Source of the DNA: Phycisphaerae bacterium RAS2
GTDB lineage: Bacteria; Planctomycetota; Phycisphaerae; UBA1845; UTPLA1
Reading direction: 5' to 3'
DNA: 64,000 nucleotides
Assembly (NCBI GenBank): GCA_007753915.1
Contig: CP036352.1
Location: forward strand, 1,364,001 to 1,428,000
How positions within the stretch are numbered: position 1 is the first letter of the stretch; every line of letters starts with the position of its first letter. Of this stretch, positions 17,047 to 25,988 are shown piece by piece. The notes beneath the pieces were generated by a model that saw only the letters and a program-made list of their open reading frames with translations, did not search any database and had not been told where the DNA came from. The translations under genes were made by a program, and so were the position numbers.

Positions 17047-18369
17047 TCATTCGTGGCGCAGGGCGTCGATGGGGTGGAGGATCGCGGCTTTGAAGGCGGG
17101 GATGATTCCGAAGACGACGCCGACGAAGGCGGAAAAGCCCAGCGCCAGGGCGACAGCCCACCACGGGACGACGACCTCGACCATCAACGGGTGGCGCGTC
17201 GCAATGAGACAAATGGAGTATCCCAACGCGACGCCGATTGCACCGCCGACGGTGGCGAGCACAACGGCCTCGGTGAGGAACTGTGCGAGGATGTCGCGCC
17301 GCCGCGCGCCGACGCTCTTGCGCAGGCCGATCTCGCGCGTGCGCTCGGTGACGGATACGAGCATCACGTTCATGACGCCGATGCCGCCGACAATCAGGGA
17401 GATTCCCACGATGCCGGCGAGCACGCTCGTGGCAATGAGGCGGACGCGCTCAAAGTCGCGCAGGAACTCGTCCTGCCGGAAGATGAGAAAGTCATTGGGT
17501 TCGCCGGGGCCCAGGGCGTGCCGCTCGCGCAAAACACGCGTCACCTGAAGCGAACATTCCTCGACGTCCTTCTCGTCGGTGCATTCGAGGGTGAAGGGCA
17601 TGAAGTATTTCGAGAGCGGCGAGAGCTTCAGGGCCGTCGTGAACGGAATGATGATGAGATCATCCTGCTTGTCGCCGAACATCGAGCCTTTCAATTCGAG
17701 CAGGCCGACCACACGAAAACGCATGCTGTTGAGGAAGATGTGATCGCCGACGATGCGCTCGTCGCACTCCAGTCGCTTGAGTACGTCACGCCCGATGACA
17801 CAGACGTATTGGCCGTGATCGACTTCCAGGGGGCTGAAGAATCGCCCCACGTCGGTGTAAAACCGGCGGATCGACTGGAACTCCTCGGTCGCGCCGCGCA
17901 TCTTGACGTCGGTGAGGCGCCGGCGGCCGTACTCGACGGTCGCGGCGGAGAACACAAGCGGCGAAATCCGGCGGACCTTGTCGCAGCGCATGGCGACCTC
18001 GCGCACGTCGCCGACATCGAGCAGGACGCGGCCCATGAACATGCCGCGCTCGGCGTGCGGGTCGTAGGGGAAGACAAACATCATGTTCGTGCCGAAGTTG
18101 CGAAGCGTGTTGGTCATGTAGTCGCCGAAGCCCTGCACCATCGAGACGACGGTGATGGTGCTGGTAACGGCGATGATGATGCCGAGCGTGGTGAGAAAGG
18201 CGCGGGCCTTGTTGGCCCAGATCTGCGCCAGCGCGGTAAGAAGGTTCTGCCAATGGCGTTCACCGGCGGCGCCGAGACGATCCAGCAGGCCGGCGTGGTC
18301 GGCCGTGGGCCGGCGTGGCGTCGCGAGGGTCGATGGTTGAGCGGGGAGGGTCGTCATTCGATTACTCAT
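17047..18369 (-). CDS. MacB-type ABC transporter permease (second of pair)
   Basis: 440 residues with the MacB layout: a cytoplasmic N-terminus, one transmembrane helix (~residues 58-82), a large periplasmic MacB_PCD domain and three C-terminal helices of the FtsX type. The conserved cytoplasmic segment Val-Thr-Glu-Arg-Thr-Arg-Glu-Ile-Gly-Leu-Arg-Lys-Ser-Val-Gly-Ala is intact. The ATG lies inside the last codons of the preceding permease gene (8-bp overlap). It probably pairs with that permease as a heterodimer over the ATPase encoded at 19693-20460. MacB-like systems use mechanotransmission to export or extract periplasmic substrates; the substrate here is unknown. Confidence 0.88.
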   Translation of the reverse strand: MSNRMTTLPAQPSTLATPRRPTADHAGLLDRLGAAGERHWQNLLTALAQIWANKARAFLTTLGIIIAVTSTITVVSMVQGFGDYMTNTLRNFGTNMMFVFPYDPHAERGMFMGRVLLDVGDVREVAMRCDKVRRISPLVFSAATVEYGRRRLTDVKMRGATEEFQSIRRFYTDVGRFFSPLEVDHGQYVCVIGRDVLKRLECDERIVGDHIFLNSMRFRVVGLLELKGSMFGDKQDDLIIIPFTTALKLSPLSKYFMPFTLECTDEKDVEECSLQVTRVLRERHALGPGEPNDFLIFRQDEFLRDFERVRLIATSVLAGIVGISLIVGGIGVMNVMLVSVTERTREIGLRKSVGARRRDILAQFLTEAVVLATVGGAIGVALGYSICLIATRHPLMVEVVVPWWAVALALGFSAFVGVVFGIIPAFKAAILHPIDALRHE

Positions 18370-19690
18370 GCCTCAACGCATCGATGGGGTGAAGGATGGC
18401 AGCCTTGAACGCGGGGATGATGCCGAACAGCACGCCCGCGCCGGCGGAGAAGACCAGCGCCAGCGCGACCGACCAGAGCGGCACGGACAGATCGACCATG
18501 CTCGGGTGCATGCCGGCGATGAAGGAGATGCCGTAGCCGATGGCGATGCCGACGGCGCCGCCGATGGTGCTAAGCACGACCGCCTCGATGAGGAATTGCA
18601 GGAGGATGTCGCGCCGGCGACCGCCGACGCTCTTGCGCAGGCCGATTTCGCGTGTGCGCTCGGTGACGGAGACGAGCATGACGTTCATGATGCCGATGCC
18701 GCCGACGAGCAGCGAGATGCTGACGATGCCGGCAAGGACGGCGGATGTGATGTTGCGAATCTTGGTGAACTCACGCAGCGCCTGATCCTGTCGCTCGATT
18801 TCAAAGTCGTCGGGCTGGCCGGGGCGAAGCCGATGGCGCTGGCGGAGGATACGCTTGATGTGGGCTTCAACTGCGTCGATTTTTTCCTCGCTGCTCGCCT
18901 CGGCGAGGAAGCGAATGAGGTCGCGCTGTTCGGGATACATGTCGAGCATGGTCGAATAGGGGATCATGACGGTGAGGTCCTGATCGTCGCCCATGAAGCT
19001 GCCTTTGGCTTCGAGGATGCCCACGACGCGGAATCGGCGGTCGGCGATTTTGATGCTGCCGCCCTCAATGCTCTCATCGATGTCGAGCCGCTTGAGGACG
19101 TTTCGCCCGACGACGCATACGTCGCTGGCGCGGTCCACGTCGATCGGCCCGAAGAATCGACCGCGATCGACAAAGTAGTTGCGAATGACCTGGTAATCCT
19201 GCGTGACGCCGCGCAGGGGGATGCCGGTGACCTCGGCCTTGCCGCAGGAGACGCCGACCTCGCCGTAGAGAAAAGGCGTGAGGCGCTTCAGGTCTTCGCA
19301 GTTGACGCGAATCGCGTTGACGTCGTCGAGCGTCATACGAACCTGGTTGGTGCCGGTGATCTCCTGCTCCCAGCGCACATCGGGGCTGACGATCATGTAT
19401 TGCGTGCCGTAGCCGCGCAGCATGCTGGTCATGTAATCGCCGAAGCCCTGCACAAACGTCACCACCACAATGATGGCAGTCACGGCGATGATGATGCCGA
19501 GCGTGGTCAGGAGGCTGCGGCCCTTGTTGGCCCAGATCTGGGTGAGCGCCGTGAGGACGCCCTGCATGGAGCGGCTCACAAACGCGCCGGCCAGGAGCGC
19601 CGCGCGAACCAATCGGGACCGCCGTGGCGCTGCCGCATCGTCGCGCGATTGCCGGTCGGGTTGCGAAGTGTGCGCTGAATCGTGGGTCAT
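18362..19690 (-). CDS. MacB-type ABC transporter permease (first of pair)
   Basis: 442 residues, clearly paralogous to the next gene along its whole length: N-terminal helix with 'LTTLGIIIAVTAIIVV', MacB_PCD periplasmic domain, and three C-terminal FtsX-type helices including the Arg-Thr-Arg-Glu-Ile-Gly-Leu-Arg-Lys-Ser-Val-Gly-Gly loop and the Pro-Ile-Asp-Ala-Leu-Arg-His-Glu C-terminus. Its start follows the ATPase stop almost directly. Two unequal permease genes rather than one imply a heterodimeric channel that arose by tandem duplication. Confidence 0.88.
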   Translation of the reverse strand: MTHDSAHTSQPDRQSRDDAAAPRRSRLVRAALLAGAFVSRSMQGVLTALTQIWANKGRSLLTTLGIIIAVTAIIVVVTFVQGFGDYMTSMLRGYGTQYMIVSPDVRWEQEITGTNQVRMTLDDVNAIRVNCEDLKRLTPFLYGEVGVSCGKAEVTGIPLRGVTQDYQVIRNYFVDRGRFFGPIDVDRASDVCVVGRNVLKRLDIDESIEGGSIKIADRRFRVVGILEAKGSFMGDDQDLTVMIPYSTMLDMYPEQRDLIRFLAEASSEEKIDAVEAHIKRILRQRHRLRPGQPDDFEIERQDQALREFTKIRNITSAVLAGIVSISLLVGGIGIMNVMLVSVTERTREIGLRKSVGGRRRDILLQFLIEAVVLSTIGGAVGIAIGYGISFIAGMHPSMVDLSVPLWSVALALVFSAGAGVLFGIIPAFKAAILHPIDALRHE

Positions 19691-19692
19691 GT

Positions 19693-20460
19693 TCAGGCGC
19701 TCGCGGCGGCGGCCGCTCCGCCGGTTCGTGCATGGGCGGCGTGCGAGTCAATAACGCGGCCGGTCTGTTGATCGGAGGCAATCAACCCGTCGCGCAGCGT
19801 GATGATGCGTTTGCAGCGAGCGGCGATGTCGGCCTCGTGGGTGACAATGATGATGGTCTGCCCGGCGAGGAAGAGGCGGTCGAAGACAGCCATGATTTCG
19901 TCGCCGGTGACGGTGTCGAGGTTTCCGGTGGGTTCATCTGCGAGGATGATGTCGGGCTGCTGGGCGAGCGCGCGGGCGATGGCGACGCGCTGCTTCTGCC
20001 CGCCGGAGAGCTGATTGGGCCGGTGCTTGGCGCGGTCTTCGAGGCCGACGAGGCGGAGGGCGTCCATCGCGCGCTGTCGCCGGCGCGGCACCATCGCGTA
20101 CATCAGCGGGAGCTGGACGTTCTTGAGCGCGGTGGTGCGCGGCAGCAGCTCGAAATTCTGGAAGACGAAGCCGATCTGACGCCCGCGGATTCGCGCGAGG
20201 CCGGACTGCGAGAGTCGGGAGACATCGCGGCCATTGAGGAAATAGTTGCCGCGCGTGGGGATGTCGAGGCAGCCGAGAATGTTCATCAGCGTGCTCTTGC
20301 CCGAGCCGCTGGGCCCCATGATGGCGACGTATTCGTTTTCACCGATAGCGAGCGAAACGCCTCGCAGCGCGTGGACCAGCTCCGTGCCGACGCGGTAGAC
20401 CTTTTCAAGGTCACGCAGCTCGATCAAGGCGCTGGGGGCGTTCGGTTGAGTTGAGTCCAT
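19693..20460 (-). CDS. MacB/LolD-type ABC transporter ATPase
   Basis: 255 residues with all ABC motifs: Walker A Gly-Pro-Ser-Gly-Ser-Gly-Lys-Ser-Thr near residue 48, Q-loop (Phe-Val-Phe-Gln-Asn), signature Leu-Ser-Gly-Gly-Gln-Lys-Gln-Arg, Walker B Ile-Ile-Leu-Ala-Asp-Glu-Pro-Thr-Gly-Asn-Leu-Asp and the H-loop Thr-His-Glu. The ADEPTGNLD wording is typical of the MacB/LolD/FtsE group. It sits between the adaptor and the permeases in one operon and would drive the heterodimeric permease. Confidence 0.93.
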   Translation of the reverse strand: MDSTQPNAPSALIELRDLEKVYRVGTELVHALRGVSLAIGENEYVAIMGPSGSGKSTLMNILGCLDIPTRGNYFLNGRDVSRLSQSGLARIRGRQIGFVFQNFELLPRTTALKNVQLPLMYAMVPRRRQRAMDALRLVGLEDRAKHRPNQLSGGQKQRVAIARALAQQPDIILADEPTGNLDTVTGDEIMAVFDRLFLAGQTIIIVTHEADIAARCKRIITLRDGLIASDQQTGRVIDSHAAHARTGGAAAAASA

Positions 20461-20499
20461 CGCTTGGATTCCGGTTGATTGCGGCGCATCGCGACGGCG

Positions 20500-21882
20500 T
20501 CATCCCTGCCCGGCGGGGGCGGCCGACGCGCTCTTGTCAGTTGTGGTCTCGTCATTCTTGTCGGCTACGTGTGTCTTGGTCTCCGGCGGCGGGGCCGATT
20601 CGGCGAGCTTCTTCTTTTCCTCTTCCGGGAGCGAAACCTTCCGGGCTTCCTTGAGTTGATCGAGGCTGCGATAGGGCCCGGTGATTACGACATCGGTCGG
20701 CTTGATGCCCGTGACCAGCTCGACGCGGCGCGTGTCGGCGATGCCCGGCTCGACGAAGCGCACGCGGGCCAGGTCGCCGTCCAGAACGTAAACCACCTTC
20801 AGGTATTGAGCGGCTCGCGCGCGATCGGAGATATCCGTCGCCGTCTGTTTTGCGTCGTACTCCTTCACCAGATCGGGCGGCAGTTCCTTTCGCATGCGAT
20901 GCACGATGGCCTCGACCGGAATCGTGACCGTGTCGTTCTTGTGATCGACTTCGATTTCGACGTTGGCCGTCATGCCGGGGCGGATGCGCTCGTCGTTGGA
21001 TAGAATCTCGCAAAGCGTCTCAAACGTGACCACGTCGCGGCCTTCCTGCTTGGTGCTTTTGGCGGCGACCCGCAGAACCTTGGCCGGCACAGGATTTTCC
21101 TGGTCGGCCTGGAGATAGACGCGCGCCTTTTGCCCCTCCTTCACCAGCGGCACGTCCACTTCGTCCACGCGCGCTCGCACCTGCATGCGCGACAGGTCGC
21201 TGACGGTCATGATGACGGTGCCGGGATTGTTCATGGTGCCGGTGATCACCACCTCGCCGATCTTCGCATCCAGCCGTGAAACGATGCCGTCGATCGGCGA
21301 ACGAATCACGGTGCGGTCCAGGTCGTCCTTCACGCGCTTCAGGGCGGCCTGGGCCTCGAGGATCTCCTGCTTGCGCATTTCGCAGAGTGCCTTGGACTTC
21401 TTCAAAATCGTGATGTAGTCGTGCCGTTCCTTGTCGCTCGTGGCTTCGGCCTCGGCCAGGCGCAACTGCCAGCGGTAATCGCGCTCGGCCTTTTCCAGTT
21501 CGGCTTCGGAGTCGATCATCGCCGCCTGGAGCCGGGCGATGCGCGCTTCGCATGACTGCACCTCGGCCCGAAGCAGGTCTTCCTTCAGCCGGCAAAGCAG
21601 GTCGCCCTTCTTGACGATCGTGTTCTCCTCCACGGGCATTTCTTCGATCTTCGCGACGATCTCGGAGCTGATCTCCACTTCCAGCGTCGCTTCCACGTCG
21701 CCCGGTGCCTGCACCAGGCGCGTGATGTCCTGCTTGACCGGGCGCGTGACGAACACGGTCAGCGGTATCTCCTCGGCGACGTTGATCAGCGGCTTGTCAT
21801 CGGCGCCGCGGCGGAAACTGCCCAGGGCGAAGACCACGCCGACCACGCCGACGATGGCCAGAAGTGTTACGTATTTCCTCAT
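20500..21882 (-). CDS. HlyD/MacA-type periplasmic adaptor protein
   Basis: 460 residues. An N-terminal membrane anchor (residues ~5-22) is followed by a biotinyl-lipoyl-like half domain (Lys-Lys-Gly-Asp-Leu-Leu-Cys-Arg-Leu), a long coiled-coil hairpin (~95-190, Glu/Ala/Lys/Arg-rich), the second lipoyl half (Arg-Ser-Pro-Ile-Asp-Gly-Ile-Val-Ser), a beta-barrel domain and a membrane-proximal domain. The last ~50 residues are a charged, Lys/Glu/Pro/Ala-rich disordered tail. Such adaptors link the inner-membrane ABC permease to periplasmic or outer-membrane partners. No TolC-like gene is adjacent. It lies 39 bp upstream of the ATPase gene. Confidence 0.88.
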   Translation of the reverse strand: MRKYVTLLAIVGVVGVVFALGSFRRGADDKPLINVAEEIPLTVFVTRPVKQDITRLVQAPGDVEATLEVEISSEIVAKIEEMPVEENTIVKKGDLLCRLKEDLLRAEVQSCEARIARLQAAMIDSEAELEKAERDYRWQLRLAEAEATSDKERHDYITILKKSKALCEMRKQEILEAQAALKRVKDDLDRTVIRSPIDGIVSRLDAKIGEVVITGTMNNPGTVIMTVSDLSRMQVRARVDEVDVPLVKEGQKARVYLQADQENPVPAKVLRVAAKSTKQEGRDVVTFETLCEILSNDERIRPGMTANVEIEVDHKNDTVTIPVEAIVHRMRKELPPDLVKEYDAKQTATDISDRARAAQYLKVVYVLDGDLARVRFVEPGIADTRRVELVTGIKPTDVVITGPYRSLDQLKEARKVSLPEEEKKKLAESAPPPETKTHVADKNDETTTDKSASAAPAGQG

Positions 21883-21901
21883 CGATCAACCTTTCTTCCG
21901 A

Positions 21902-22645
21902 TCAGGCCGTCATCATCGCGCCGGCCGTGCGAAGAGCCGCGCCCAGCACAAAGAGCGTGATGCAGGCTGTCAGGGCCGCCCGGCGCGACAGTTGTTGTGT
22001 CACGGTGACGCCAATAAAGACCACGATCCAGTACCAGATCGCCATCGGGTCAATTCCAGCCAGATACGGCGCTTTGCCCGGCGGGAGCAGCATGTCCAGC
22101 GACGTGCCGACCTGCGTTGTGCGATACGCCAGCATCATCAAGAGTTGCAACGCCTCGCCCGCGAGGTCGATGAACCCGGCAAAGACGCAAATGTTCATCA
22201 ACGTGTGATACTCCGGCTTGCGCCCCGTCAGGGCGACCGCGGCGAAGAGCATCGACGAGACGAACAGGATCGATACAAGCAGCGAGACCGGCGTTGCGAC
22301 GATGGCCTTCAAACGGCCGACGAGCTTCATGAACTCGCCGTTCTTGCGGACGCTGTCCATCTCGTCGCGCAGGGCGACGCGGTCCACCAGGTCGCGCTGC
22401 GCCGACTCCAGCACGGCCAGCTCGCGCTCGGTCTGCAGATCGACGACGCGATCCACCAGACCGGTCTGCACGCGCAGGTAGCCGACCAGGGTCATGAAGA
22501 TGAGCAGGACAGCCAGAGTCCATGCGTACGTGGCGGTGTCTTCGACCCTGCGGAAGAGCGATGCGGGCGCAGCAAAGACAACCGGGGCATCGGCCAGTCC
22601 GGGTCGGCGGGACTCCTCATGACCTGTAACGTCAGCTAGTTCCAA
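21902..22645 (-). CDS. Yip1-family multi-pass membrane protein
   Basis: About 247 residues with five predicted helices: one near residue 45, then four between ~115 and 245, following the Yip1/YIF1 bacterial domain pattern. A soluble, charged helical stretch (residues 65-110) follows the first helix. It is the first gene of the MacAB-like operon, 19 bp before the adaptor gene, so it is likely an accessory component. The assigned start is a TTG without a clear ribosome site and may be wrong. Confidence 0.65.
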   Translation of the reverse strand: MELADVTGHEESRRPGLADAPVVFAAPASLFRRVEDTATYAWTLAVLLIFMTLVGYLRVQTGLVDRVVDLQTERELAVLESAQRDLVDRVALRDEMDSVRKNGEFMKLVGRLKAIVATPVSLLVSILFVSSMLFAAVALTGRKPEYHTLMNICVFAGFIDLAGEALQLLMMLAYRTTQVGTSLDMLLPPGKAPYLAGIDPMAIWYWIVVFIGVTVTQQLSRRAALTACITLFVLGAALRTAGAMMTA

Positions 22646-22793
22646 GCTTTATCGACGCTCCACCGGTCGGCCGACAGCGGCCGCCATTCAACACAACGGA
22701 TTCCGGACACTGTTACTTCGCGGCCAATCGCCATTTATTTGAAGCAATCCCCCGAAAGTCTGCCCTCGTCGGGCGGGCGGGCGATGATGCGAT

Positions 22794-23918
22794 TCAAAAG
22801 AACGCCTTGGCGAGCTTGAGAATTCCCTGTTTCCATGGGACGCGGTGGCTGACGCCGCTGGCGCCCTCGAATTTGTGATGGTTCGCCAGGTACCAGCGGT
22901 AGTTGCGCACCAGGGCGTCCTTGTTTGAGTACTTTGGTTTGAACCCTAGGACGCGCTCGGCCTTTTCGATTGAGACAAACGAATCTTTCGAAGCCGTCTC
23001 GTAGACCCACTTGTAAAGGGGCGACAACCGGAGCAGTTCGAGGAACCGCAAGGTCCAGATCATCGGCGCGGCCGGGAAGCCGCGAATTCGCTTTCCAAAC
23101 CCGGCGGCATCCAGCACGGCCTGGTAGTCCTCGCCCATGGTCGTGAATTCCTTCGCGCCGATGTTGAAGACGTCGTTCACGCGCGTTTTGTCCAGCGTCA
23201 TGCAGAGGTGGATCGCATCGCACAAGTCCTCTACGTCGAGCAACTGGTACCGGTTCTTGCCGTTTCCGATCATCGGGAAGCCGCGGCCGTCCTTGGCCCA
23301 GTCGTAAAACAGGGCGAAGACGCCGAGCCGCTCGGGACCGATGAAGGACTTGGGGCGAATGATGGGGATGCACAAGCCCTTGGCGCGGAATTCGAGGCAG
23401 ACCTGCTCGGCGCGGACCTTGGCCTCGCCGTACGGGCCGACACCATATTGACGGTCGTCTTCTAGTAGGGGATGGTGGTCGGGGATGCCGTACACGGCCG
23501 TGGACGAGATGTGCACGGCGCGATCGACGCCGGCGTCCAGCGCAGCCTGCATGACGTTGCGCGTGCCGTCGATGTCGGTCGTGAGGATGTCCTGCTTGGT
23601 GTAAAGCGGCAGGGCGGCGGCGCAGTGGACGACGAGCCTGCAACCCGTGATGGCCTCGCGCACGGCCGAAAGATTTCGAATGTCGCCGCGGAACTCTCGA
23701 ATGCGCGGGAGGGCATCGGCATAGTCAAACGGGGCGAAGTCGAGCGAGGAGATTTCGTAGCCGCGCTCGAGGAGGTAGCGAATCAAGTTGATACCGAGGA
23801 ACCCCGCACCGCCGGTGACGAGCACGCGGGGCTTGGGAGACGACGAATTTGCGGTTGCCGGGTCAGTCATGGTGTTGATGGGTCGTGAAAAGCTCTGGCG
23901 ATGGTCAAGGCGAGCCAT
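22794..23918 (-). CDS. NAD-dependent epimerase/dehydratase (extended SDR)
   Basis: Up to 374 residues. The nucleotide site is Val-Thr-Gly-Gly-Ala-Gly-Phe-Leu-Gly, and the catalytic residues are seen as Ser-Ser-Thr-Ala-Val-Tyr-Gly and Tyr-Gly-Glu-Ala-Lys (YxxxK). The middle and C-terminal parts follow nucleotide-sugar epimerases (Pro-Lys-Ser-Phe-Ile-Gly-Pro; 'NIGAKEFTTMGE'), and the C-terminal ~70 residues resemble SDR proteins with a lipid-proximal extension. A second in-frame ATG at 23870 is an equally good start. Substrate unknown; a role in surface polysaccharide synthesis is plausible. Confidence 0.82.
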   Translation of the reverse strand: MARLDHRQSFSRPINTMTDPATANSSSPKPRVLVTGGAGFLGINLIRYLLERGYEISSLDFAPFDYADALPRIREFRGDIRNLSAVREAITGCRLVVHCAAALPLYTKQDILTTDIDGTRNVMQAALDAGVDRAVHISSTAVYGIPDHHPLLEDDRQYGVGPYGEAKVRAEQVCLEFRAKGLCIPIIRPKSFIGPERLGVFALFYDWAKDGRGFPMIGNGKNRYQLLDVEDLCDAIHLCMTLDKTRVNDVFNIGAKEFTTMGEDYQAVLDAAGFGKRIRGFPAAPMIWTLRFLELLRLSPLYKWVYETASKDSFVSIEKAERVLGFKPKYSNKDALVRNYRWYLANHHKFEGASGVSHRVPWKQGILKLAKAFF

Positions 23919-23957
23919 GGTATCGCGCGGATTGCAGAAACGCCACGGTGACGCGAG

Positions 23958-25223
23958 TCAGTAAAGGAGCCACCAGAGGAACGCGATGAAAAGCGCGGTG
24001 GCCGCAGCGCCGGCAACGGCGAAGGTCGCCTCACGCGACAACCATCGGCGCGATCGCGTGCTTCGGGCGACATCGAGCAACAGCGTGACATCCTGACCGC
24101 TCGGCGCCAGCGCGCGGAGCAGGTCCGCTGCCAGCAATTCGGCGGATTGGTAGCGGTCGGCCGGGTCGGCCTGCAGGCATTGCACGATCACGTCGCGCAG
24201 ACGAGGCGGCCATCCGGGCGGCACGTCGCCGGCGCGAATGCTCTTTGCCTCTGCCTGCATGCGCACCATCCCGCTACGCGTGGCGGCGCGGATGAGCCGC
24301 TGCTTGGTGAGCGCGTAGTAGGCGACGAGTCCCAGTCCGTAGATGTCACTGGCGGGAGTGGCTTTTTCGCCGCGGGCGACTTCCGGACTGATCCATCCCG
24401 GTGTGCCGAGTGCTTTTTCCGAAAGCTCGGCGATGCCTTCGACCGTGGCAACGTCAGCCAGTCCGAAGTCGGTGACCTTCACCTGGCCGCGCTGATCGAT
24501 CATGATGTTTCCGGGTTTGACGTCGCGGTGGACGATACCGAGGGCATGGCCGGCGGCGAGGGCGCGCGCGGCGTGCGCAATGATGTAAATCGCCTGATTC
24601 GCTGGGAGCGGCCCGGCCGACTCGACGAGGTGGCCGAGCGTGACGCCCTGAACGCGCTCCATCACGAAATAGTGCAACCCGTCCTGCTGATCGACTTCGT
24701 GAATGGTGACAATGTTCGGGTGCTGCAACTTCGCGGCGATGCGCGCTTCCTGAAGAAACATTCGCAGGCCGATCGTTTCGCGATCGGGCTCCATGCGGCG
24801 CGGCAGCATCTTGATGGCCACGACGCGATCGAGCGTCGGATCGATGGCCTCGTAGACATTGCCCATCGCGCCCTGGCCGAGCACGGACTTGATGCGGTAC
24901 TTGCCGAGCATGCGGCCGACCCATTCGCCGGGCGGCGCCTGGGGCGTGGGGACGAGGTCCTTGACGAGTCCCGCCACGGTCGAGGCGTGATCCGCGGCGT
25001 TGAGGACGGTCGAACCGATCTGCTGCCACGGCTCGGCGGCCTGTTCGAGGGCGCCGGTTATTTCTCGGATTGTCTTGGATGTGTCGCGCCAGACATGGCC
25101 GCAGTGCCTGCACTTGATGCGTCGGCCGACGACATTTCGCGTGGGGACATAGCGAGCCTTGCATTGCGGGCAGATCAGGCGGCGCGGCCCGGAGGATTGG
25201 GGTGATGACGATGCGTCGCTCAT
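23958..25223 (-). CDS. Tail-anchored Ser/Thr protein kinase with N-terminal zinc ribbon
   Basis: 421 residues. Residues ~18-47 hold two Cys pairs (Cys-Pro-Gln-Cys and Cys-Arg-His-Cys), a MJ0042-like zinc ribbon. The Hanks-type kinase domain (~105-365) has Gly-Gln-Gly-Ala-Met-Gly-Asn-Val, Val-Ala-Ile-Lys, the catalytic His-Arg-Asp-Val-Lys-Pro-Gly-Asn, Asp-Phe-Gly and Ser-Pro-Glu in place of Ala-Pro-Glu. A single helix at the very C-terminus (~400-420) with no extracellular domain makes it tail-anchored, kinase inside. Planctomycetes carry many such kinases. Targets are unknown. Confidence 0.92.
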   Translation of the reverse strand: MSDASSSPQSSGPRRLICPQCKARYVPTRNVVGRRIKCRHCGHVWRDTSKTIREITGALEQAAEPWQQIGSTVLNAADHASTVAGLVKDLVPTPQAPPGEWVGRMLGKYRIKSVLGQGAMGNVYEAIDPTLDRVVAIKMLPRRMEPDRETIGLRMFLQEARIAAKLQHPNIVTIHEVDQQDGLHYFVMERVQGVTLGHLVESAGPLPANQAIYIIAHAARALAAGHALGIVHRDVKPGNIMIDQRGQVKVTDFGLADVATVEGIAELSEKALGTPGWISPEVARGEKATPASDIYGLGLVAYYALTKQRLIRAATRSGMVRMQAEAKSIRAGDVPPGWPPRLRDVIVQCLQADPADRYQSAELLAADLLRALAPSGQDVTLLLDVARSTRSRRWLSREATFAVAGAAATALFIAFLWWLLY

Positions 25224-25361
25224 GGTGTCGTTTCGTCGATTGCTCGCGCAATCGGCTCTTTGCCGGCGAATCGATGCTTCCTGCCTGGATCAGGGCACGT
25301 TGAAGTATATCGGCAGCGGGCGCGACCGTTTTGTGCGGCAAGTCGTTATGATGCGACGGAT

Positions 25362-25988
25362 ATGAAGCAACCGGAAGAGCCGCCCAACCCCGGCAACCTC
25401 GACGAGTGGCGCGATTTCGCGCTGGCGTACCTCCGCGCGCAATGGCCGAACGACGCGCCGGCGGTGCTGGAAGCGCCGACCGTATTTTCGCATTCTCCGC
25501 TGGAAGGTGAGGGGGCCGTGGCGATTTTCCCGTTTGCGTCGCCGCGCGCGGCGGGTGATTCTCGAATGGTCGTCGTCGTCGGTGAGACGCAGCCGAATTA
25601 CTACCCGAGCTACGGGCTGACGATCGACGATGCGTTCAGTCTGCACCTCGGCACGCGATTCATGTTGGTGATGGGGATTGGTCAGCATGAGGCCGCCGCG
25701 GCGGATGACTACGACGCAGAGGACGATGCGCGACGGATCGTGTCGCGCGTGTCGAATGCCGCGCCGGTAGACGCCGTGCGGATTGCGGCGCAGTTTAACG
25801 TGGAAGGTCAGATTCACTCGGTGCTGGCGGCTCGCGTGGCGGGGCGCGAGGTGTACATCCTGGGGCGTGATGCGCCGATGGGGTTCGTGGAGCGAGCCGA
25901 TCTGCCGGCGCCGGTGGCGTATCGCCTGCACCTGGGGCGCGTGTTGCGCGCCGAGCCGGACCCGGACGGCATCAACGCGAACGGCTGA
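25362..25988 (+). CDS. Hypothetical protein
   Basis: 208 residues, no signal peptide and no transmembrane segment. It begins with a Pro/Glu-rich stretch, then an alpha/beta region with 'VVVVGETQPNYYPSYGLTID' and later 'REVYILGRDAP', suggesting a compact cytoplasmic domain. No known catalytic motif. The stop overlaps the end of the convergent pilT gene by 17 bp. I do not recognise the family. Confidence 0.6.
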   Translation: MKQPEEPPNPGNLDEWRDFALAYLRAQWPNDAPAVLEAPTVFSHSPLEGEGAVAIFPFASPRAAGDSRMVVVVGETQPNYYPSYGLTIDDAFSLHLGTRFMLVMGIGQHEAAAADDYDAEDDARRIVSRVSNAAPVDAVRIAAQFNVEGQIHSVLAARVAGREVYILGRDAPMGFVERADLPAPVAYRLHLGRVLRAEPDPDGINANG

